From Protula sp. h YS-2021 (lineage: Eukaryota > Annelida > Polychaeta > Sabellida > Serpulidae): a stretch of 64,000 nt of DNA. This document shows, one piece after another, positions 42,301 to 52,579 of this stretch. The stretch covers positions 46,705,257-46,769,256 of the forward strand of contig OX457031.1 of the NCBI GenBank assembly GCA_949752745.1. Direction: 5' to 3'. The stretch's first letter is position 1. Every line of letters starts with the position of its first letter. A program made the position numbers and the translations under genes. The notes under the pieces are model-generated. The model was given only the letters and a program-made list of their open reading frames with translations. It was not told where the DNA came from and did not search any database.

Positions 42301-45105
42301 AAATCTGACCCGCCGTCAAACCTGATCCCTCTCTCAACAACTGAGATCAAATTTTGAAGCGCATACCGTGTTTCAAATGCTCGGCATTGGTTGACTGTTC
42401 TGAGAAATTATGGCGCATCATAGCTGGAAAATGGCCGATTTTTGTTTTAACCATGCGCCATGGACACACGCTAATCGATTTCTAGTATTATCACTGTTTT
42501 AACTGTGCAAGTTTTAGGCTTTTTTTCACAATTTTCGAAAAATAACCTCTTCTCGAACGGCTCTACTATAAAGGTCTTTCTATGTGCGAGACAGTAAGTG
42601 AATCCCTTAAATGGTTGCTTAGATATCGCGAGTACAAAGTGTCGACAGACAAGACCGCAAAAACTGAAAATGTGGTTGGGCAGAAATGAGAACAAAGGTG
42701 ACGGATGGGTAATAAAAGAATTGAATTTGATCTTTCAACTCGAAGCTGATTTCGGGAGAAAATCATACTACAATTTAGCTGGTAATAATACAACAATAAA
42801 TAGTGTGTTAAGTTTTGCTGTTTGATATGAAGAGCACCAGATTAAGTCTTTTCAAAAAATAAATAAATAAAAAGGAAAAAAACAAAAAAACATCCACAGC
42901 ATGAACGTGAAAAACACATGATTCCATACAGTCAGACGTGGATAATGAAATGTTTTCTGGGGAGCAAAAAAAAAAATAAAAAAAAAAAACACACACACAT
43001 TCTCTAGTCTGAACAGGCCAATAAATCCGTTAATTTTTGTTGGGCGGTGCCCGCACGTACACGAATACCAAAAATAAATGATATCGGACCAAAATTGTAG
43101 GGGGAAAAAACTAGAGCAGTGTGCATAGCCCACATATTCCCCACAGCCCCCCCCCCCCCCCCCCCCCATCGGTTAAACACGGCCATCAATAGTCAATCAA
43201 CAGCTGAAATTTTCCAAGTCCAGTTGGTGCATTTTCCTTGGACGAACCTGGCCCATTTACAATACCGATCTCTGTTTGTTCCCATAGAAGCTACCTACCA
43301 GGTTTCATTAAAATCCTTGCAGTTGCTCTTGAGATATCGTGTTAACAAACTCATTCCGATGCTGAATAATTTCTAGAATTTGATAAATTTCCAAGTTCAT
43401 TTGGCTCATTTTCTTTGAGCCAACCTAACCCATTGACAATACCGATCCTTGGTAGTGCGCACAGAATATACACAGCAAGTTTCATTAAAATCCTTGCACT
43501 TGTTCTTGACATATCGTGTTAACAATAGTCAATGAAGATATGAAAATGGAAAGTCCAGCAGGTCCATTTTCCTTCGACGGACTTGGCACATTTACAAAAC
43601 CGATCTGTGTTTGCTCCCATAGAAGCTACATACCAAGTTTCATGAAAATCCTTGCAGGAGTTTTTAAGTTATCGTGTTAACAAGGTCACACAATAGTCAA
43701 TGAAGAGCCGAAATATTCTCAGTCCAGCTGGTCCATTTTCCTTACACGGACCTGGCACATTTACAATACCGATCTGTGTTTGCTCCCATAGAAGCTACAT
43801 ACCAAGTTTCATGAAAATCCTTGCACGAGTTTTTCAGTTATCGTGTTAACAAGGTCACACAATAGTCAAGGAAGAGTTGAAATTTTCTAAGTCCAGCTGG
43901 TCCATTTTCCTTGGACGGACCTGGCCCAATTACAATACCGATCTGTGTTTGCTCCCATAGAAGCCACATACCAAGTTTCATGAAAATCCTTGCATGGGTT
44001 TTTAAGTTATCGTGTTAACAAGCTCTTGATGACAGACCGACAGACACGCGGTCGATCGCATACATTCCCAGCAAGGTTCTACCTGTGGGGAATAAACAAG
44101 TTTGCCAAATAAACAACTAATTAACTAACGCCGTCTGCAACGTAAGCTGGGCTAAACACACTTTCGTTACAATCTGAATAGGCCCACAAATCCGTTAATT
44201 TTTGTTGGTCGGTGCCCGCACGTACGCGAATCGTAACAGGCGCACACTAAATAACATCATTCTGGCGGCGAAGACTTATTTCTGACGGACGGCCACTAGC
44301 TTACCTGTAAGCAGGTGTCGTGGATGAACTGTAGCGTGCCGGCACATCGACACGGGCTAATCAGGATCTCGTCCTCGTCGCCCGGCATGTGGCAGATCCG
44401 GCAGATGGCTAGAATGGCCGACGACGAGTCGGATAGCGTCGTCTTGCTGTCCAGCACAGTGGGCAGGATCAGCGAACACGACTCGCTTGCCGTGAAGTCT
44501 TTGAAATGTGGTAAAAATGATAATTCGTGTTTTGGAATCAAGAACTCCTCGTTGATAGCAGCGCACTGTGAGGTAGATGCACGGGCGATATCCAAATCCC
44601 TGTACAGGGGCGGAGAATCACGACTGCTTGGCGTGGACACCTGCATGTCCACAGGAATAACATGGATGCAAGGATCCAGCATTTCATTCTTCTGCGGTGA
44701 ACGAGGACCATCCAAAAACAGTTCTTTGTCGTTGAACGAGTCAAACTCTGGATGTAACTGCTCTTTTCCACATAAGCCAGACTTTGTTTTTATCAATTCA
44801 CTATCATTCAAGGACTCCGGGCTAGACTGTGATGACAACTCTTCTTGGTGGTCTAAATTCAGACTAGGTTGCATCAACAGTTCTTTTCTTTGTAACACAT
44901 CGGGACTACGTTGCACCAACAGCTCTTTCTTTCGAGGCAAATTAGGCCCTGACTGCGACTGGTCTGACTGCACAGGACCGAGAGAAGGCAGAGAGAGACG
45001 GAGGGAGTGACTTGGGGTTGAGGTGCGCGAGTTGCCGACCCTCTCGATGAGCGCGTCGCTAACTCCCGTGTCCGTGTTGCTCGTATCTGGTCCGCCTTCT
45101 CCCAT
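37826..45105 (-). CDS. MARCHF1/8-like: RING-CH (MARCH1/8-like) membrane E3 ubiquitin ligase, 3 coding exons
   Basis: Exons on -: 45105-44305, 39201-39112 and 38224-37826, all phase 0, 429 aa. The C4HC3 RING-CH has C235, C238, C252, C254, H262, C265, C283 and C286 ([18 protein letters not shown], then CELC), with the conserved Trp after the sixth ligand (W269). Two membrane helices follow at about 313-336 and 357-376, giving the usual MARCH topology with both ends cytosolic. MARCH1/8 proteins ubiquitinate membrane proteins and send them to endosomes and lysosomes. The ~230-residue N-terminal part is low-complexity, Ser/Glu/Leu-rich and lineage-specific. The start ATG has G at -3 and G at +4. 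An intron in the 5' untranslated region is possible (TTTAAG just upstream). Family is certain; the exact paralogue is inferred from the two-helix layout. Confidence 0.92.
38230..38495 (-). repeat. 37-bp minisatellite abutting the exon 3 acceptor, seven units
   Basis: On - each unit reads GTTGTTGTGTTG(C/G)AG then TTGTGTGCGATACGACGGC. Unit marks (TCGTATCG or one variant on +) lie at 38247, 38284, 38321, 38358, 38395, 38427 and 38464. Several units carry a complete pyrimidine-poor but AG-ended acceptor identical to the real one. A run of 15 G follows at 38496-38510. Confidence 0.9.
39112..39201 (-). CDS. MARCHF1/8-like: MARCH gene exon 2
   Basis: 90 nt, acceptor TTGTTGTTGCAG, donor TTCAAA|GTAAGT. 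Encodes [20 protein letters not shown] and ten more residues: the last two zinc ligands and the run to the first membrane helix. Confidence 0.92.
39297..39340 (+). repeat. Poly-A run, 44 nt
   Basis: Uninterrupted A in MARCH intron 1, poly-T on the transcribed strand; could be the trace of a retroposed element, but no body is recognised. Confidence 0.95.
39634..40588. mobile_element. MITE with iteron-built inverted ends (GGGGGTCAAT), in MARCH intron 1
   Basis: Left end CCGGTGTGATATGTAGATTTGACC and right end GGGGGTCAATTCTACATCTC ACACCGG are inverted repeats. Inside each lie three to four copies of TTGACCCCC with TACATATG/TATGTAT spacers. The left side also has a perfect inverted segment GACCCCCCGGTCA...TGACCGGGGGGTC around ATCTACATATGTAGAT. 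The 700-bp centre has no coding signal. No clear target duplication. Confidence 0.75.
41459..41571 (+). repeat. Iteron array CAACTCAACCCACC, six copies
   Basis: CAACCCA(C) cores at about 41463, 41480, 41494, 41518, 41542 and 41564, separated by GACCGA, GTCCCGGT, TGAAAGT and CCAAAAG. Looks like one end of an iteron MITE, but no inverted partner was found. Confidence 0.75.
41572..43104. other. MARCH intron 1, no feature recognised
   Basis: AT-rich. Contains a 14-C run (42256). Short frames have no known motif. Confidence 0.4.
43105..44088 (+). repeat. Satellite array, ~160-170-bp units, in MARCH intron 1
   Basis: Five to six units with AAGTCCAGCTGGTCCATTTT, ACAATACCGATCTGTGTTTG, CCAAGTTTCATGAAAATCCT and TTATCGTGTTAACAA, starting near 43190, 43380, 43540, 43700 and 43870. 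It closes with GACAGACCGACAGACACGCG and ends GGGGAATAAACAAG. A 21-C run lies at 43147-43167 near the start. Confidence 0.85.
44305..45105 (-). CDS. MARCHF1/8-like: MARCH gene exon 1
   Basis: 267 codons, from ATGGGAGAAGG to the donor TTACAG|GTAAGC. It carries six of the eight zinc ligands. Residues about 59-145 hold roughly seven degenerate ~14-residue units of the form (K/E)ELLxQxSPxxLN. Confidence 0.9.
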
Positions 45106-45267
45106 TGCTGCTCAACTTCTTAAACCTAACGAGTAAAACAATCATCAGTTACTCAGCAGTCACATGAAAAAGAGTCACGCCGACAACTTGGGTAATCTTC
45201 TCAATGTATGACTGAATACTTTGAAGTCATGGTTGAGGACTCAGAATAAGCATAACTTTGAAGTCAA

Positions 45268-45651
45268 CAGGATAGCCACCTGTTGACTTCAAATCCGAAA
45301 TCCGAAACGAAATTCCCTGCGTTTTCTCCGAGTTTTCCATACACTGAATTTTCACAGCGCAGGTTTTCAGAACTCCCAACACTTACATGTTTTGGTTGAA
45401 AAACAATAATCATCGACTACGTATTCCACTCTTTCTCTTAAACGCTTAGAAAAATACAACGTTCAACAAATTCTTACTAAATCTATCAAAGTTTGAAAAA
45501 CAAAAATTTACATGGAAATACCCTGGAAAACCTGGAATTTTCCAAAAATTAAATTCCCTGAGATTTGCCGGAATTACCAAATTCCCTGACTGGAAAATGT
45601 CGATTCATTTTCCCCTGATTTCACTGATTTCCAGAGCCGGTGGCCACCCTG
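45268..45651. mobile_element. Small hAT-like MITE
   Basis: Ends CAGGATAGCCACCTG and GGTGGCCACCCTG are imperfect inverted repeats. The body repeats AAATTCCCTG and TTTTCC motifs. The left end forms a perfect 15-bp hairpin with its flank (45257-45293). The flanks share AGTCAA but no exact 8-bp duplication. Confidence 0.55.
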
Positions 45652-46019
45652 CAGTCAAGTGACAACCGATTCCAACCAAGGGATTTCCACCGATGCTGTA
45701 GGGGCATTACGTATGCTACGACCTTGTACGATTTGTGTCCCACAATTCCACCTCAATGACAACTGGACGAAGAATTTTGCCAATGAGACTTTCAGACAAT
45801 ATGCTGCAGATTATACATTACAGTTAGGCGTATATTGTTTTCAGTACACTTACATTACTGTTTCTGTACCTTGGCCTATGTTCCAATATAACAAGTATTC
45901 AGTGAACGCTAACAGGCCCCAACGCCCCCAAAATTGTAAGGGGTCGTCTATGGTTTTGAACCTGTTGGCCAGTTTAGGCCAAGAAAAATAAATGTCCTAC
46001 TTCTGCTCAAAACTTTGAA

Positions 46020-46420
46020 AAACAATGATACTGGCTGGCGGAAAATCTTTTTTTACCCCCAAAATTTAGCAGATCACGTGACCGAATTTGGCCAAAATGG
46101 CCTAAAGGCACATCTACAAGTCGAGACTTTTCAATTGAGCCCAACATCAAGTCTCTAGGCCTCTGCGTTCTTGAGATATCGCCTGTACAAACACAAGTCG
46201 ATTTTTTGCGTTTTTGGCCAATTTTGCCAAGATCACGTGATCGAATTCGGCCAAAATGGCCAAAAGGCACATCTACAAGTCGAGACCTTTCAAATGAGCC
46301 CAACATCAAGTCTCTAGGCCTCTGCGTTCTCGAGATATCGCTTGTACAAAAAAGAGATGACGGACAGACAGACGGACAGACACCCCAAGTCTATAGGCCC
46401 CCAACCCTGTAGGGTTGGGG
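46020..46420 (-). repeat. ~170-bp satellite, two inverted units related to 3800-4200
   Basis: TCACGTGACCGAATTTGGCC...AAAGGCACATCTACAAGTCG...TTGAGATATCG recurs after about 160 bp. The reverse complement matches TGTGCCTTTTGGTACTTTTG and GGTCTCGACCTGTA of the first block. It closes with GACGGACAGACAGACGGACA. Confidence 0.8.
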
Positions 46421-46432
46421 CCTAAAAATATG

Positions 46433-46433
<1 letters not shown>

Positions 46434-46460
<27 letters not shown>
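46434..46460. repeat. (TA)n microsatellite
   Basis: About 26 bp of alternating TA. Confidence 0.9.
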
Positions 46461-46463
<3 letters not shown>

Positions 46464-47719
46464 CAGAATATCCTCAAAGTGGTGGCGTTCCAGATGGCCT
46501 GAGATTTTGTATTCCCATCTGGCATCCTGGGCCGTAGGCCAACTGGGTCCTAATCTACAAAGTATATGCCGAAATCCATTTGACAGCCGCGTATGTAAGC
46601 TCATTTTTCTCAACCGTCACGAAAAAAACAGATACACTTTCTATTTAATATGTCGTTTTTTTGCGAAACGACATGGTACGAGTGTGGCAAATGTTTGTAA
46701 TGGAACACATAATGCCATCCCTCAGAACGTAAAACGTTGACTCCGACTCCGAAAAGGCCTTTACGCGCTCATTATGGGCCCGGCTGTAAAAAATCTCTTT
46801 CGCAGTAACTCTCCAGTAGATATTTCGGAACACTCTTGGGACAAATGCCTATGCACCTCGGGGGAATATCATCCCGTATGGTAAAGAAAAGAAAAAAAAC
46901 ACAGAAAAATGCACTATTTGGACAGAAGTTAGACGGTCCTCAAAGTGAAATGCAGATGAACCAAAAACACTAAAAAGAAGTATCACAAAACAGCATATCA
47001 ACGTTTAAGAATAAAATACTGGATGAAACTCCGCAACAGATTTTTATCACCAGGCCCCTAATTGTCAGATGAGGGCCCTTGGTTTAATCTAACCGATAGT
47101 TCAATTTCACCGCTTCATTTCAATGCTGCCACTCTCGTTTTTGGCCACATAACGAATAGAAATCCAATCATGGCGACCAAACCGGCCAAAAATATTTCAC
47201 AACTTTTATCAGAATAATTAACTTGTATTGGATAAAATACATACATGATATAAAGATAGGAACAACATTCGATTTACATAGGGTACAAAGTCTTTTAAAC
47301 TAACTACCAGAGCTTGAAACAATGGTGTGGAGGTTGCAGAAGACTAACATTTATAATTATTTCTGAAATCAGCTGATGACCTAGTTTTTTTCTTTGTTGT
47401 GTTATTCACACTTTCTGCAAAAATGAGAGTCACACGTTCGATAACAGTACGTGCACTCCATTTAACATTTATCTTACCATAACACTGAATTTTAATCTTC
47501 CTAAATTTTCGACAAAACAAGCACAAAAACGCCACTTTGTGCTTATTTGACCCCTTTCGTTCTCGTTTACAGCTCGACAGATTCAGATCACGTGACTTGT
47601 GTGGTTCAAACCGGTTTGGTCGTCGTTGTTATAAAACAGCTGACCTCTGAGGGGGATCTTTCTGTTATGTGTAAATGCGGAGGCATTTTAAAAAGTAGTT
47701 CTTAGTGGTTATAAGAAAC
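46461..47719. other. No gene recognised
   Basis: AT-rich DNA with short frames of no known family. Confidence 0.4.
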
Positions 47720-48305
47720 ATGTTGCTTATGGTATACAGTGAAGATTGGCAGAATGTTAAACGTTTATATGTAAAATTAAATCCGCGTGTCTGTTATTTC
47801 GCTAAGCGTAGAAAGGATGTTGAGAAATTACCTTAGTTGAAACAACTTGTGATAACTGTGGCATCAAACAATTATCATCCCCATCATATTCTGGAAAAGA
47901 ATATAATGGGGAAGTTATAAAAAAAATTACCATGTATCTTTAATCAGAGAGGTACATTAAAGCATGCATCTACAGACCTAAAAACGAATTAAGTTTAAAC
48001 TGGAAACTATGTGAGAAACTGGTATCAACGCTTATGTTGTACATTACGGGAATTTGCTACAACATTTATTATTAGAACATGCATAAACATTGGGAAGCCG
48101 TTGGAAGGACAATTTAATGATTGAAAAACATTGAAATTTATGTGCAGGTTTAATCTATTGAGGTTGTAGTGAAAAACATAATCTTTTATCTGCTACTCGC
48201 TTTTTCAGTTTTGCTCTGAATTGTTCAAATATTAGTTAAGTTATTCATATCTGCATGTAAATAAAAGTTTTGTTATGTGAATGATTGGTTTCATTTTGAG
48301 TTACT

Positions 48306-48865
48306 ATGGCAAAGTGGAAAGATTGCTTAACCGATATTTACTTTAAATATGGAATCCCTGGAGCATTTGCAGGACCTAATAAGTTATGCAAAATACTGAA
48401 GTAAAACAAGCATCCTATGACATATTCCAAAGTAAAAAATTTCCAAAGATCAAGATGCTTTTAGCTTACTTTAACCAGTGAAATACAAATTTAAAAGACA
48501 ACGCATCATTATCCTTGGTATTGATGATATGTAGGATATCGACTTGGCAAATGTGACCAACATTGCAAAAACATAATGAAGGCAGTTATTTTCTGCTGAT
48601 CATTATTGATGTCTTTTCTAAACACCTTCGAGTAAAACCTATTCCAAACAAACTCATAGCAGTGTCATTCAAGTCCGTTTCTCATTGAGGCATATCAAGA
48701 TGCAACCTGCAAACCTCATGGTTATTTATTCATTGATTTGAAACCAAAGACAGAAGATAAGTTACGTGCTTGCACAGGAATTCTACCACGCGATACACAT
48801 TACGTTTATATTAATGAGATAGTGCATGAAGAAGAAATACAACAGTTTGGCATTGAACGTTAAGC
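48306..48865 (+). pseudogene. Polinton integrase remnant
   Basis: Begins ATGGCAAAGTGGAAAG with the family's N-terminal pattern (YFKYGIPGAFAGPNK). A shifted frame has DIDLANVTN, the first catalytic Asp region, and IIDVFSKHLRVKPI, the second conserved block of rve-type integrases. Several stops lie between. The last 150 bp (to GGCATTGAACGTTAA) are open but only loosely assignable. Confidence 0.7.
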
Positions 48866-48879
48866 TGTCTAAACGAATT

Positions 48880-49260
48880 CGAACAAATCAACCACTTCTT
48901 CATTTATTAGCACGTAACAGTGCTAAACGACATAAATCCTTATTGAAGCAAGCAACAAAAGATGAATTAGCCAGTTTGTTGTATGTTTGAATATATTGCA
49001 TGGATACTTACCACTTAAGCCACATATGTATAAAAAATTAAAATGTAAACAACTAGCTGATAAGAAAATTTCCCTCAGTTGTAAAAAAGTTCATAAACCA
49101 AAAAGCAGGATTTGTTGGAACCCTTGCTGGAATTATTACTAAAATGAAGCATGCATTGAAAATGGTACTGATTCCTGAATCAGAACATAGAAGATTATTA
49201 TCAAGTCAACCTTCAAATGATGATATTAAAGCTAAAGTGAATAAACTTTAAATGAAATCG
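48880..49260 (+). pseudogene. Polinton small basic protein remnant
   Basis: A frame with LARNSAKRHKSLLKQATKDE and, after shifts, AGFVGTLAGIITKMKHALK and LIPESEHRRLL. This order (basic helix, Gly-rich hydrophobic stretch, closing VLIPE motif) is a recurrent small protein of animal Polintons; its job is unknown. Confidence 0.55.
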
Positions 49261-49269
49261 TGAAACTGC

Positions 49270-49940
49270 TACAGAAATGTTACAACTTCTTTGCTGCTAC
49301 TTACGATTGTTAGTGTACTCTGGCATATACTATGACAAAAGGATTGAATTATTTCACGGCTATCAACGGCAATTAGTTGAAGATGCTGTCTTTGAACCAG
49401 TCACCATTCTGTATGGCCACTGAGAACAATGAGTGAATTGTCTACTGCAGTGAATGAAGAAGTGGACAATGCTATTAATAGTAATATAATACAGCTGAAT
49501 TTAAACAACCTATTGGGATAAAGTATGATAGAATTAGACGACAAATTTTTCTTTTAGTGAAAGATGACTTTGAAGTCTCCTTTTCCACTGAGTTAGCTGG
49601 AATCTTAGGATTTACGCTAGATCAGTATTATACTGCAACATGTACAGCTGAGCATACAGCAGATGTGAAGCATGGTTTTTAACACTTTATGTGTACCGTA
49701 AACTTTGTGAAGCTCAAGTCGCTGGAGCATATTATGTCCCTTGACTACGTTCTATTGCTATCCAAGGCCATGATGGAGAAGTTTCATGAAAACTTATGCT
49801 GAACCTCATTATGTGTCTGTCAACACATCTAAATTTGACATACTGACTGAAATCAATATTAAGGATAACGCAGGTCATAATGTTACATTTTAAACTGGAA
49901 AGGTCATATGCAAACTTCATTTTTGAACAAGAAGCATTAT
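49270..49940 (+). pseudogene. Polinton minor capsid (penton)-type protein remnant
   Basis: Short blocks in different frames: YDKRIELFHGYQRQLVEDA and, near 49795-49920, AEPHYVSVNTSKFD with EINIKDNAG and TGKVICKLHF, the conserved C-terminal pattern of this Polinton protein. Stops and shifts separate them. Confidence 0.55.
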
Positions 49941-49999
49941 GGAAGCATATAAATACGTTCCATTAACATGCTCCAACTATTTCCTTCAGTGGAGATGTG

Positions 50000-50300
50000 G
50001 AAGGAATTAAATACAATATGGTGATGCCATTGGTTCGTTCTTGAAGGCCTTTGCTCTTAAAGCTATTCCACTCATTAAGGCAGGTATTAAATTGTTACAC
50101 CACATCTTAGGAAGGCTGCAAAGAATGTGGCTAAAGACGTGACTGAGTGTGTAGCTCAAGAAGTTGTTGCTGCAATTGATAAAGTATGTAAACCAAAGAA
50201 AGTTGTGAGAAGGAGAAAGAAAGTGAAAGTAGCCACATCAAAAAAAGATATATTTCGGAAATTGAAAAAATGTCATACATGATAATTCTTGTGAATGCAA
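50000..50300 (+). pseudogene. Polinton membrane-active/minor virion-type protein remnant
   Basis: GDAIGSFLKAFALKAIPLIK near 50021-50080 matches the amphipathic N-terminal part of a Polinton protein found next to the major capsid gene. A Lys/Arg-rich stretch (KVVRRRKKVKVA-like composition, 50200-50235) follows after shifts. Confidence 0.45.
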
Positions 50301-50329
50301 TCTTTCTTCAATGGAATAGTTTCGCAAAC

Positions 50330-51790
50330 CACTAACGCAAACTACTGCAGAAAAATCATATAATGTAGACTTTCAACCACTCACTGGTATTAGAGATGGT
50401 GCACTAATAGAATTCTACATTCCCGCTAGTACAGAAGAATATCTAGATTTAAAAAACTAGTAGATTTTATGTTTTATGTACCATTATTAAGAGAGATGGT
50501 GCATCTTGTGGTACAGATTACCTGGTTGGACCAATCAATGTCGGTTAATGACTGATGGTGTTATATTGATTTTTTCTAAATCATCGGTTAGTTTCACATA
50601 GCAATAACAATCATATCTATACCAGCATCATTTCCCACCTCACGAATGATTCGAAAGAAAGTCTCAGTCTAATCACTCCATGCGTCTCATGTATAAGGAT
50701 ACTGCTGGAGCTATGAATTCTCATGCGGCAGGAAATAATGGCCTGCATCTCCGTTATCTGCACATTCGCCAGAGGCATGAGGTTATGCTTAAGGGTATAT
50801 TACGAATTGATCTTTTGCGCAAGATCGTTATCTTTCCAATGGCATGAGCATGAAATTTCGCGTAGTATGACGTCCGAAAGATAACGCTTTGGTGCTTCAC
50901 GCCTTTACTGAAAAATGGAAAGCACGTGTCACAATCAAGAAACCCAATTCTGAAGCTAACAAATATTATATAAGCTGAAAACTACAACTAATACACACTT
51001 TTAAATTACTGAAAGCCCCATTTATCTGTAAACAGTTAATACCACATCCGATATTTCTAAAGAACATAAAAATAAAAAGTTTATTTTCCGACAATAGCGC
51101 TTTCTACCACCAGGCGACTCTCAACCCTTAGATGTTCGCCCATGTTGTGCCAATTTTCAAATTTGCTATATCCTATGGTAAACAGCGGACAGACGCCTAA
51201 TTTTAGGTCCAACCATTAGGGACAAGGCAACACACAAAAATGCTACAGCCTTCAGAAGTCGCCCCTTTCTATCCCATAATGAGTATACTAATTGATAAGT
51301 AATTCAAGGCTGGTATCCCGCACCAATCTAAATGGCACTTATGCAACTACACCTACATAGGCAGAAGATGAATTTGTGTTGCTGTCTGAGAATTATGCTC
51401 ACAAGACAGAAGTAAAAAATGTATTTCTGACCGTGCGCAAAGTGAGAGCCAGCCCAGAGATTCAGCTAGGCCATACAGATGCATTGATCAAAACTCCTGC
51501 CAAGTTCTATATTACAAGAAAAGAATGTGCAATTTTAGCCATCTCTGAAGGATTCTAATCCTTTGTGGAAGGAACCATAGTTTTGAGTCAATTATAAAAG
51601 CGTATTTGTTTGGAGTGGTTCATACTGAAGGTTTTTCTCGTGAAGTGACAAGAAAAGCTTACAACGTCGAGTATTTTAATGTCACCTTCTTACAACTTTA
51701 TACTTATGATGAACCAGTAATATTCAAACCTCTCAAGCTTAGCATTGCTGAACTAAAATATTCTGACGCCTTTGAAACGCTCTAAAAATC
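50330..51790 (+). pseudogene. Polinton major capsid-type (double jelly-roll) protein remnant
   Basis: Near 50370-50450 a frame reads TGIRDGALIEFYIPASTEEY, the N-terminal signature of this protein. Later blocks are MRLMYKDTAGAMNSH (50680), HEVMLKGILRIDLLRKI (50770), KTPAKFYITRKECA (51490) and LKLSIAELKYSDAFETL (51740). The block order and spacing (~1.45 kb) suit a full-length gene. At least eight disruptions separate the blocks. Confidence 0.65.
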
Positions 51791-52099
51791 TTTTGATAAA
51801 TTGAATGGAGAGAAAAGCTCCATCATCATATGGGAAGACTGACCCACTAAGACATGCATTATTTTCTTTGGACCTAACACCTGATCATGATTGTGATGTG
51901 ATGATTATTACACCCTTATCAAACATGGAAACCTGCAGTTGGAAATGAATTTTGCAAGTACCTCGCAAAATAAAACCAATGTCATAGTCTATGCTGAGTT
52001 TGACAACATCATTGAAACAAGCGCTAATCGTAGTATTCAGTTTGATTACCAGTCCTGAACACGAAGCAGATAGACACCATATTGACGCATGATGTCATG

Positions 52100-52425
52100 A
52101 AAAAAGACTTATTCAACAGAGTGTTTCTTTAATGATCAAATATCATCATTAGAGCAAGATGTCCATGTCATCAACATCGATGTTCATTACGAGCCTGACA
52201 AACATTGAATTGCCGTTTATTTTGACCGACCAAGTTGTAGAATCGTTTGACTCTTATGGTCTTTTACCTATAGATGAACGTTCAGAAGAATTTTTAAATG
52301 GAAAATATCAGTATAATTTAGTGACAGTACGGCAGCCCATTTCAAATACGTATGATTTCAGTTGTGTGTATTACATACTGCATACAGCTCGTGATCATAG
52401 TATGATCGACATTATCGATGCATAA
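52100..52425 (+). pseudogene. Polinton adenain-like cysteine protease, C-terminal half
   Basis: From 52159 the frame has VVESFDSYGLLPI and then DFSCVYYILHTARDHSMIDI, where the family has its catalytic Cys in a (Q/S)xxCGxY-like context. The Gly after Cys is replaced. The catalytic His region upstream is lost in shifted sequence. Satellite DNA begins 150 bp downstream. Confidence 0.6.
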
Positions 52426-52579
52426 AAAGAAGTGGTGGAGATTTTGGGGTGAAAGAATTTGTCTACAGACATTACAAACGTTTATTCTATTAAATGTAAA
52501 AATAGAGTTGCAATTCATTCAAGTTTGTTTCATGTAGCTGGTTAAAAAAGCTCAATCTTTTTTGCTAAATGTGATGTAG

